Positions 1 to 5,888 of a stretch of 8,518 nt of DNA are shown one piece after another (the first letter of the stretch is position 1; each line of letters begins with the position of its first letter). The DNA lies in NCBI GenBank assembly GCA_026397695.1, contig JAPLUJ010000040.1:1-8518 (forward strand), written 5' to 3'. The stretch comes from Verrucomicrobiota bacterium. GTDB lineage: Bacteria; Verrucomicrobiota; Verrucomicrobiia; Verrucomicrobiales; Akkermansiaceae. Below the pieces are notes generated by a model. The model was not told where the DNA came from, made no database searches, and saw nothing but the letters and a program-made list of their open reading frames with translations. Made by a program: the position numbers and the translations under genes.

Positions 1-1
1 C

Positions 2-697
2 TCAGGAAATCCAACGGGCGATGCCAAACGCGGCGGCAGCCGCAAGCCCGCCGATGATGCTGGTTTGAAGAGCGCTGCGAAGAATCGACACGCCGGTAAA
101 ACGACCTTTGATTCCACCGAAAACGGCCAAAGCCGCCAGCGTCACGGCCACGGAAAGCCTCAAGGCGCTTTGCGCATCGGCAAGCAACAAATAGGCACTG
201 AGCGGAATGATGCCACCGACGATGTAAGCCACGGCAATCGTCAAGGCGCTTTTCCAGGCGCGACTTGGATCGGGTTGTTCCAGGCCAAGCTCGAAGCGCA
301 TCATGAACGACACCCAATCCTTGGGGCGTTTGCGCAGCGACTCGACCACCGTGGCGCACTCGCCGTCGGAAAGTCCGTAGGTCTGGAAAATGTCACGCAC
401 CTCTTGCGCCTCCGCCTCGGGAATGGTGAGGATTTCCTGCTCCTCCCGGGCCTGCTCGTGGGCATAGTGCTCTGCATCGCCGCGGGCAGCAAGGTAGCCG
501 CCCAGACCCATCGCAATGGAACCCGCGGCAATTTCGGCAAAACCTGCCGTAACGATAAGGTGTGTCTGGGAAATGGCCCCGGTGAGACCAGCCGCGAGAG
601 CGAAGGGAACGGTCAAGCCGTCGGACATACCGATGACCACGTCGCGGACGGCGTTGCCTGCGGTGAAATGCTTCTCAACGTGTGGCGTCATTGGCAT
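2..697 (-). CDS. VIT1/CCC1-family iron/manganese transporter
   Basis: This 231-residue membrane protein belongs to the VIT1/CCC1 family, whose members move Fe(II) or Mn(II) across a membrane. The N-terminal block (about residues 12-40, with VRDVVIGMSDGLTVPFALAA) and the following segment (45-70, with EIAAGSIAMGLGGYLAA) are the family signature. A hydrophilic Glu-rich domain at about 72-140 (AEHYAHEQAREEQEI, then MMRFELGLE) matches the cytosolic metal-binding region. Three more hydrophobic segments follow at about 148-170, 176-195 and 205-229, giving the usual five helices. Length is normal and the stop lies at the very edge of the window, so the gene is complete. ATG at 697 or 691 are both possible; neither has a clear Shine-Dalgarno. 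The composite palindrome at 734-783 sits just upstream and could control it. The metal specificity cannot be read from the sequence. Confidence 0.93.
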   Translation of the reverse strand: MPMTPHVEKHFTAGNAVRDVVIGMSDGLTVPFALAAGLTGAISQTHLIVTAGFAEIAAGSIAMGLGGYLAARGDAEHYAHEQAREEQEILTIPEAEAQEVRDIFQTYGLSDGECATVVESLRKRPKDWVSFMMRFELGLEQPDPSRAWKSALTIAVAYIVGGIIPLSAYLLLADAQSALRLSVAVTLAALAVFGGIKGRFTGVSILRSALQTSIIGGLAAAAAFGIARWIS

Positions 698-733
698 AGA
701 TTAAAGGAAGCGCGTAGCAATGCCTAACATTGT

Positions 734-783
734 TGATCAACGACCGGTCTGGTTTTTTGGGGGGAACGACCGGTCGTTGATCA
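734..783. promoter_or_regulatory. Composite inverted repeat upstream of VIT1 (candidate operator)
   Basis: Two perfect 16-nt arms, TGATCAACGACCGGTC at 734-749 and its reverse complement at 768-783, flank an 18-nt spacer that contains a T6 and a G6 run. Each arm holds smaller palindromes: GACCGGTC in both, GTTGATCAAC at 732-741, and in the right arm the 14-bp AACGACCGGTCGTT at 765-778. Several TetR-family operators have a GACC/GGTC core, so a repressor pair site is a fair inference. The repeat lies 37-87 nt before the VIT1 start, where a promoter would be. No T-tract follows on either strand, so a classical terminator is unlikely. No TetR-type gene is visible in the window. Confidence 0.6.
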
Positions 784-1157
784 GGGTAATAGGCGACTCG
801 GGAGAGCAGAATTCGTCCGCTACGCTTTTGCAGGCCGTTTTCATGGCAAGGACTCTACCAGAGCGATTGGGCGGATCCAAGCACAACCCGAAACTAAATC
901 AACACGTCGTTGACACCGCGCCCCGGGCACCATGAAAGCGCTCAAATACCCGCGTTGAAATTTTTCCCCTGCGAAGCTCTCGGCGGTGTCGCCTTCCTCA
1001 AGGCGATTGCGAGCCCATACGCCGATTTGCGTTCCGTCCGCGGGGGGCCAAGGCAACGCCACCGGCCTGACGGGCAAAGCTGCCTGCCGGGAAATTGCTG
1101 AGTGAGGGCGATTGAGAATGCCCATCGGCGGATCGCAGAGCGCGAGAAATGGGGCTA
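784..1157. other. Gene-poor stretch between DUF4337 gene and VIT1 operator
   Basis: No convincing gene is seen in about 370 nt. Short open frames exist on both strands, but none resembles a known family and none has a good start. A small hairpin lies at 989-1006 (arms TCGCCTT and AAGGCGA, loop of 4). The 9-mer AATAGGCGA at 788-796 also occurs at 5253-5261, where it forms half of the palindrome upstream of the protease. The stretch may hold the VIT1 promoter and the 3' untranslated end of the DUF4337 gene. Confidence 0.5.
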
Positions 1158-1766
1158 TCAGGAAAGCAGGCGCGAGAGCATGTCCGGGTGCAGGTGCCAG
1201 CCAAAGAAACCGGCCAGCCCCATCACCATGCCAAACACGGTCGGCACCAGCGCCAGCCAATAGAGCCACTTCTTGTGGGTGAGCGCGGTCAGCGCCAGCA
1301 GCGAGATCGCCAGGGCCACCAACGTGTCCGAGAGATCGAATTGATCGTCGTGATAGTTCAGGGCGTCATAGGTTTTCTGGTCCTGTTCGGCCTGTTGGCG
1401 CAGATCCTCCTTTTTTTTACTCTGGTCGGCAATGAGGCGCTCGAAATGGGTGATGGCCTCGCGGTAATGGTCCTGTTGCGCGGCCGGGGCGCCGGGCGCG
1501 GCCAGCGAGAGCTGGACCAGGGTCGCACGGGCCACTTCCTCGCGCAGGTTGCGTGCCTGATAGAACGCCCAATGGTCGAGCTTGTCCGCCTGGGCCTGCT
1601 GCATGGCCTGGACGATGTTATCGTCCTTGACCTTGCACACGCCGAGGAAGGTGGCCAGGAGGGCCACAGTGACGGCCACCCAAGAGCTCAGGCGAGTCGC
1701 TGCGGCCCGCTCGCCAGCCGCGATTTCCGCCGCCTCGTTGGCGGACTCCATAGGGTCAATTTCCAT
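1158..1766 (-). CDS. DUF4337 domain membrane protein
   Basis: This 202-residue protein matches the DUF4337 family as I know it. A first membrane helix (about 28-43, WVAVTVALLATFLGV) is followed by the family-like stretch KVKDDNIVQAMQQAQADKLD and HWAFYQARNLREEVAR (46-80). A charged, probably coiled-coil segment comes next (about 99-135, Gln/Lys/Glu-rich). Two closing membrane helices lie at about 145-163 and 166-188. The function of the family is not known; the shape is that of an inner-membrane protein with one soluble loop. Length is typical. ATG at 1766 gives the full frame and ATG at 1751 is an alternative; neither has a strong ribosome site. It follows the beta-barrel gene on the same strand after a 164-nt gap with a hairpin, so co-transcription is uncertain. 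Confidence 0.88.
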   Translation of the reverse strand: MEIDPMESANEAAEIAAGERAAATRLSSWVAVTVALLATFLGVCKVKDDNIVQAMQQAQADKLDHWAFYQARNLREEVARATLVQLSLAAPGAPAAQQDHYREAITHFERLIADQSKKKEDLRQQAEQDQKTYDALNYHDDQFDLSDTLVALAISLLALTALTHKKWLYWLALVPTVFGMVMGLAGFFGWHLHPDMLSRLLS

Positions 1767-1819
1767 AATGTGGTGTTGCCTGAAGGATGGTTAGAGAGGG
1801 ATGATGTCGGTTGGTGGCG

Positions 1820-1857
1820 GCCCGCGATGAATCGTCCCGCACTGCCTCATCGCGGGC
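1820..1857. repeat. Perfect 11-bp inverted repeat between two genes
   Basis: The arms GCCCGCGATGA (1820-1830) and TCATCGCGGGC (1847-1857) are exactly complementary and separated by 16 nt. They lie between the stop of the beta-barrel gene and the start of the DUF4337 gene. In the direction of these genes no T-run follows, so it is a poor Rho-independent terminator. It could be an RNA stem that shields the 3' end of the upstream message, or a binding site for a regulator of the DUF4337 gene. Confidence 0.5.
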
Positions 1858-1930
1858 GATGGATACACGACCTCCCGCGCCCAGGCGAGGCGAATATTGC
1901 CGAAATCCGCGGGTGATGGCTGCCGCGTTG

Positions 1931-2788
1931 CTAGAACCGGCACGAGAAGCCAAGTAACGGTTGGCAATCGTCCGCGCCCCGGGTGACACCGATATTGATG
2001 CCGGCATCCACTTGGTAATTCTTGCCTATCATCAGCAGACATCCCACGTCCACGGTGCCCTCCCAATCACCGCTGTGCCGTGTGGGAACCGAACTGAAGA
2101 ACTCGATATAGCCGGAAAACGGTCCGGCGATCTCATGGGAGAGCGAGATTGAGTTGATGATCTCGGCGTGATAACACTCATCATCATTCGCACGGATGCC
2201 AACCCCGTTGTTGATGCCGAGATCGAAGTCGCCCGGCAACTTCAGGCCGAGGAGGAAAGCCGCCCCGCCTTCGACCTTGCCATTGCCGAGTTGATGACCG
2301 GCAGTCGGGGTCTTGACCCCAAACCCCATGCCGCCCGCAGTGTCACCCGCGTCGTTGCCCCAGAAATTGGTCTTGAGGATCACCGAAAGGTCGCCGCAGC
2401 CGCTGACGCGCCGTGTCTGGCGGGTCGCCAATTGGGTGTCGCGGTTGGTTTGATAGATAGGCACCTCCAACTGCAGTTCCGCCCATGGAACAAGTCCGAT
2501 ACGCAGAGTCGTATCCGCCCACGAATCATTCTCCGTGCGGATGCCGGAAGCCGTGGTACGGGTGAAGGTGAACAGGCCCGTCTCTATCTGATAGCGCCCT
2601 GCGTCCAGTGTATGCGGACTGTTGCTCTTGTCCGGCCGGTCGGTGTCCAAGTCGCGCAGCAGGCCGTCCGGCACCGGGTTGAAAAGGGTGTAGCCGGACT
2701 TGTCCGGCGCGCGGGACTCCGGTGATTCCGCCAGGCTGCGGGCGCTGGCAAGCAGCAGCACGGACAGAACAAACAGGGCGATTTTCAT
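1931..2788 (-). CDS. Outer-membrane beta-barrel 'transporter' (PF13557-like)
   Basis: This 285-residue secreted protein starts with a clear signal peptide (MKIALFVLSVLLLASARSLA, cleavage probably after residue 20). The motif LDTDRPDKSNSPHTLDAGRYQ (about 48-68) is the hallmark of the Phenol_MetA_deg / 'transporter' family (PF13557). These are putative outer-membrane barrels often found in catabolic gene sets. Alternating amphipathic strands run through the rest, such as WAELQLEVPIY, GGAAFLLGLKL and YQVDAGINIGV, and the chain ends in Phe, as many outer-membrane barrels do. The substrate cannot be told. It starts 9 nt after the stop of the unrecognised protein at 2798-3277, so the two may share a transcript. 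Its base composition is GC-rich, unlike that upstream neighbour. Confidence 0.85.
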   Translation of the reverse strand: MKIALFVLSVLLLASARSLAESPESRAPDKSGYTLFNPVPDGLLRDLDTDRPDKSNSPHTLDAGRYQIETGLFTFTRTTASGIRTENDSWADTTLRIGLVPWAELQLEVPIYQTNRDTQLATRQTRRVSGCGDLSVILKTNFWGNDAGDTAGGMGFGVKTPTAGHQLGNGKVEGGAAFLLGLKLPGDFDLGINNGVGIRANDDECYHAEIINSISLSHEIAGPFSGYIEFFSSVPTRHSGDWEGTVDVGCLLMIGKNYQVDAGINIGVTRGADDCQPLLGFSCRF

Positions 2789-2797
2789 ACGGGACGG

Positions 2798-3277
2798 TCA
2801 ACGGCTGCTCTCGACGGGCTTGTTCTGCGTTCCCGTCGCAATTGAAGTCAGGAAGTCATCCGGCCGGTCAAACCGATGTCCTTTCACTTCGTCTCTTTTC
2901 CCTTCAATTTTCTTAATAAGGTCTTTGGTCAGCTCGGTTGGAATCTTTCTTGGACCATTGGTTGGGTCAACCCAAATTACATTCGATCTATCTGGTTGAA
3001 ATTCGAATTTCCTTCCATTCTCGAATCGGAATCGCCATCCGTTCAAACTGTCGTATTCCTTGTGCTTCGGAAACTCAGGCATCACAATCAGCCAATCAAC
3101 TTTCGATGACCTCAACAAGCCGCGATCATGCCACGCATATTGGATCCATAAATTACCGTAACCGCATCCAACGGACTCCACTCCGCCTTCTGTATGAAGT
3201 GCTCTCCACAGTATCGAGGCTATCACGAAAACCACGGCTATGGAAAGAACCAGGAATGTGAGGCGAAAATTCTTCAT
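2798..3277 (-). CDS. Unrecognised membrane-anchored or secreted protein
   Basis: I do not recognise this protein. From the ATG at 3277 it has 159 residues. The N-terminus has a short basic start, then one hydrophobic helix (residues 6-24, LTFLVLSIAVVFVIASILW), which is either an uncleaved anchor or a signal peptide. The rest is soluble, rich in aromatic and charged residues (GNLWIQYAWHD, NGWRFRFENGRKFEF), with a Lys-rich helix-like segment near the C-terminus (ELTKDLIKKIEGKRDEVKG). The frame stays open upstream to a TTG at 3325, but that extension would bury the hydrophobic segment, so I prefer 3277. The region is visibly AT-richer than its neighbours (about 41% GC in 2881-3060 by hand count, against 63% in 4561-4620), which suggests acquired DNA. 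The 9-nt gap to the barrel gene hints at linkage. Confidence 0.7.
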   Translation of the reverse strand: MKNFRLTFLVLSIAVVFVIASILWRALHTEGGVESVGCGYGNLWIQYAWHDRGLLRSSKVDWLIVMPEFPKHKEYDSLNGWRFRFENGRKFEFQPDRSNVIWVDPTNGPRKIPTELTKDLIKKIEGKRDEVKGHRFDRPDDFLTSIATGTQNKPVESSR

Positions 3278-3334
3278 ATTATCGCAGGACGATTTATTGA
3301 ACCACAGGCTGCGTATCAGGGACAAACAACCCCA

Positions 3335-3574
3335 TCAACGGTTGGTGACAATCATACACCACGGATATTTACTGCGACTCCGACCTACATGCAACCAGAT
3401 TCTCACCCGATTTCCAGGGACATCAAGTTTCATGAGATTTTTCTCCGGGTCCCCATCAGTGAGGATGTGCCTTCCCATAGCTCGCGCTTTTTTCTGGAGA
3501 AGTGAATGGGATGACTTGTGGGCATGATATCTATCAATCCTCGGCGAAAGTTTCGCCAGCCAAACCGCTGCCAT
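3335..3574 (-). CDS. Small doubtful ORF in AT-rich stretch
   Basis: An open frame of 79 codons runs from ATG at 3574 to a stop 9 nt before the TTG of the 175-codon frame below it. It is basic (many Lys, Arg and His) and has no membrane segment or family motif that I know. Another frame of similar size lies opposite on the plus strand (3240-3527), so openness alone is weak evidence in this AT-richer DNA. It may be a degraded remnant or non-coding. It is listed so that the 380 nt between the two neighbouring genes are accounted for. Confidence 0.2.
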   Translation of the reverse strand: MAAVWLAKLSPRIDRYHAHKSSHSLLQKKARAMGRHILTDGDPEKNLMKLDVPGNRVRIWLHVGRSRSKYPWCMIVTNR

Positions 3575-3606
3575 CAATTCTTCACAGGAGGATGGATCAA
3601 ACGAAA

Positions 3607-3635
3607 CGCCGCCCGCGCGGGTGGCACGGGCGGCG
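3607..3635 (-). terminator. Probable Rho-independent terminator of the Do protease gene
   Basis: Arms CGCCGCCCG (3607-3615) and CGGGCGGCG (3627-3635) are perfectly complementary over 9 bp of pure G/C with an 11-nt loop. On the minus strand the hairpin begins 23 nt after the protease stop and is followed by TTTCGTTTG, an imperfect U-rich tail. Position, strength and tail fit a terminator for the kinase-regulator-protease unit. Confidence 0.6.
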
Positions 3636-3658
3636 CAGCACCGGACTCGCGTCGCGGA

Positions 3659-5130
3659 TTACGGGGCTTCCCGGGTTTCGTCCACGGTGATGAAGTGGCT
3701 GCCGCCTTGACTCCACACCCGCAGCAGCGTTTCTTTGTTGGACGGATGGGTGGTGAGTTTCACGGCGTCTTCGGCCGTGGCGACGAGTTGGTGGTTGATC
3801 TGTTGGATCACGTCGCCGGCACGCAGTCCGGCCTCCCATGCGGCGGTGGATTCATCAACCTCGGTGACCAGCGCGCCTTTGACATCAGCGGGAATATTGG
3901 CTTCGCGACGGGTCGCCCGGTCGAGATCAGCCACGCCCACCCCGTTGAGGGTGTCCGCGTCGTCGCGACCGGAGAACCGCTGGTGGGCGAGGGTGGCATG
4001 GTCTTCTTCCGCCATTGGTTCAAGGGTGGCGGTGAGGGATTTTTCCACGCCTTCACGCAACACCTTCAGATCCAACCGCTCACCTGGCTTGTGACTGCCC
4101 ACGGCCAGCTTCAGGGTGCGGGCATCACGCACGGCTTGGCCGCCGCAACTGGTGATGACGTCGCCGTATTCCACGCCGGCCTTGGCGGCTGGGGACTTCG
4201 CCAATACCTCGCCCACAAGCGCACCGTGGGTGGCTTCACCGGCACCGAATTTGCGGGCCAGTGCGGGTGTTAGATCCTGGGCCATAACCCCGAGGCTGGC
4301 ACGGGTGACCTTGCCGTCGGTGATGAGGTCGTTCATCACGGAGCGAGCCATATTCGAAGGAATGGAGAATCCGACGCCGTTGTTGCCGCCGGTGCGGCTG
4401 AGGATGGCGGTGTTGATGCCCACAAGGCGACCTTGTGTGTCGACCAAGGCCCCCCCGGAATTACCGGGATTGATCGCCGCATCCGTCTGGATGAAGTCCT
4501 CGTAGTTCAGGCCCATTGTGGCGCGACCGGTGGCGCTGACCATGCCCATCGAGCAGGACTGTCCGAGGCCGAACGGATTGCCCACGGCGAGCACGATGTC
4601 GCCTACTTGAACCTGATCGCTGTCGGCAAAGGTCATGGCCGGCAGGTTGCTGGCCTCCACCTTGAGCACCGCGAGGTCGGTTTTCGGGTCGTTTCCCAAT
4701 ACTTTCGCCGTGAGAGTGCGTCCGTCCTGGAGTGTTACTTCCACTTTGTCGGCATGGTCAATCACATGGTGGTTTGTTAGGACATAACCATCCGGCGTGA
4801 TGATCACGCCGCTGGCGGCACCGTGTTCGCGCGGCATTTGCAGCCGACCGGCACTGCGGCCGCGCTGTTGGAAGAAGCGCTGGATGCCGTTCCCGCCGGA
4901 CGGATCGAATGGTGCCATTTGCCCGCTGTCGCTGAAGTCGGCCGCAGACATGGCTTTGGTCGTGACGTCGATCTTCACCACCGAAGGTGTGATCTTTGGG
5001 AGTCGAGCGTGATGTTCGGCGCAGTCGCCGCGTGGTTGCCCTTGCCTTCCAGCGCGTGAACGGTGGCGAACGCGAGGCCGCCGGTCGCGATGGCGAGCAG
5101 GGAGAGATTCACAATGGTCTTGGTTTTCAT
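3659..5130 (-). CDS. degP: Do/HtrA-family periplasmic serine protease, frameshifted after the signal peptide
   Basis: The gene encodes a Do-family (DegP/DegQ) protease and chaperone of the periplasm. ATG at 5130 starts a classic signal peptide (MKTKTIVNLSLLAIATGG, then LAFATVHALEG). This frame stops near 4975 after ITLDS. The protease body continues one frame over from about 5005 (LPKITPSVVKIDVTT). In the body the trypsin-like triad is intact: His in TNHHVID (codon 4766-4768), Asp in KTDLAVLKV (4676-4678) and Ser in NPGNSGGAL (4457-4459). Two PDZ domains follow (about 4315-4030 and 3955-3670; LGVMAQDLTP, then AGLRAGDVIQQINH). The body frame is open up to ATG 5212, but its first 69 codons are junk (His/Arg/Pro-rich), so that start is not real. 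Compared with relatives, the junction also seems to lack roughly 15-25 linker residues. As written, the sequence cannot give a secreted active enzyme unless the lesion is an assembly error. Confidence 0.9.
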
Positions 5131-5253
5131 AATGGTTTGTTCTGTTGGTTGGTTCGATGCAGAAGCCCGCGCCGGATGGTGGCGGACTGTGCTTACGGAG
5201 ACATTCAAGCACCGCGCTGCCGGCTGCGGTATCGGTTGCGGTTCCTGCCCTGA

Positions 5254-5270
5254 ATAGGCGATTTGCCTAT
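5254..5270. promoter_or_regulatory. Palindrome between response regulator and protease (candidate operator)
   Basis: ATAGGC and GCCTAT form perfect 6-bp arms around GATTT. The site is 15 nt downstream of the regulator stop and 123 nt upstream of the protease ATG at 5130. On the minus strand no T-run follows, so it fits a binding site better than a terminator. The regulator encoded directly upstream has a LuxR-type DNA-binding domain, and such proteins bind short inverted repeats as dimers, which makes it a natural candidate binder. That link is inference. Confidence 0.4.
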
Positions 5271-5285
5271 GGCGTGGCGGGCTGA

Positions 5286-5885
5286 TCAGGCGCGCGTTTC
5301 CACCCAGCGCACGGCCTCGCGGATCATTTCGGCACTGGTGACGAAGCCGATCTTCTCCTTGATGTGGTCACGGTGCACGGCCACGGTCTTCGGGCTGATA
5401 GAAAGTTGTGCGGCGATTTCCTTGGCGGTGCGGCCTTCGCCGAACAACCGGAAGACCTCGAATTCACGGTCGCTGAGGATTTCTAACGGAGAAACCGAGG
5501 ATCCTCGCGGGCGGGCGGAGGCGAAGGCCCCCAGCACGCGTGCCGACATTGATGGACTCAGATAAATGCCGCCCGCAAGCACCGCGCGCACTGCGGCGAT
5601 CACGGTGCTGCTGTCGCAGTCCTTCATCATGTAGCCCTTGGCACCGGCCTTGAGGGCGCGTTCGGCCCATAACGTTTCGTCGTGCATCGAGATGACGAGG
5701 ATCTTGAGTGCGGGATGCTCACGTTCGACCGCCGCCACCGCCTCGGGGGCGCTGCAGGCGGTAGCGCACACCTGAAAATGCGCCTGGCTGGAAAGCAAGG
5801 TGCGGTAACCGTCGAGCACTACGGGATGATCATCCACAAGCACGATGCGAACCAGCGCCTGGCGGTTGGAGTCTGGGGAGTTCAT
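5286..5885 (-). CDS. LuxR/NarL-type response regulator lacking the phospho-acceptor segment
   Basis: This 199-residue protein has a receiver domain (about 11-105) and a C-terminal LuxR-type helix-turn-helix (about 135-199, LSDREFEVFRLFGEGRTAKE, then SISPKTVAVHRDHIKEK). The receiver keeps the acidic pair (Asp18, Asp19 in LVDDHPVVLDG), the switch Ser66 (VISMHDETLWAERALKAGAK) and Lys88 (YMMKD). Family members have a strand ending in the phosphorylated Asp plus a loop and helix between VEREHP and the ALKILVIS strand. Here VEREHP runs straight into ALKILVIS at about 5711-5714, so some 26 residues including the Asp are gone, in frame. Family members are usually about 215-225 residues long. It starts 3 nt after the kinase stop, which marks a two-component operon. 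It may be unable to be phosphorylated, or the gap may be an assembly error. Confidence 0.92.
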   Translation of the reverse strand: MNSPDSNRQALVRIVLVDDHPVVLDGYRTLLSSQAHFQVCATACSAPEAVAAVEREHPALKILVISMHDETLWAERALKAGAKGYMMKDCDSSTVIAAVRAVLAGGIYLSPSMSARVLGAFASARPRGSSVSPLEILSDREFEVFRLFGEGRTAKEIAAQLSISPKTVAVHRDHIKEKIGFVTSAEMIREAVRWVETRA

Positions 5886-5888
5886 GAT

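Noticed and set aside
65..727. 220-codon plus-strand frame opposite the VIT1-type gene
   Set aside because: It is antisense to a clear family member, rich in His/Arg/Gln as expected of a shadow frame, and has no domain.
734..783. Reading the VIT1 inverted repeat as a terminator
   Set aside because: The loop, not the downstream flank, carries the T-run, and neither strand has a U-tail after the stem.
841..1269. 142-codon minus-strand frame
   Set aside because: Its first part overlaps the 3' end of the DUF4337 gene in another frame; the rest has no family likeness and low-complexity Pro/Ala/Arg content.
1149..1916. 255-codon plus-strand frame
   Set aside because: Antisense to the DUF4337 gene, whose membrane helices and family motifs are convincing.
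3592..3690. Plus-strand frame MDQTKRRPRGWHG preceded by AGGAGG
   Set aside because: The AGGAGG touches the ATG with no spacing, and the frame runs over the terminator hairpin and the antisense protease end.
3518..4273. 251-codon plus-strand frame
   Set aside because: Antisense to the protease PDZ domains; Gly/His-rich shadow.
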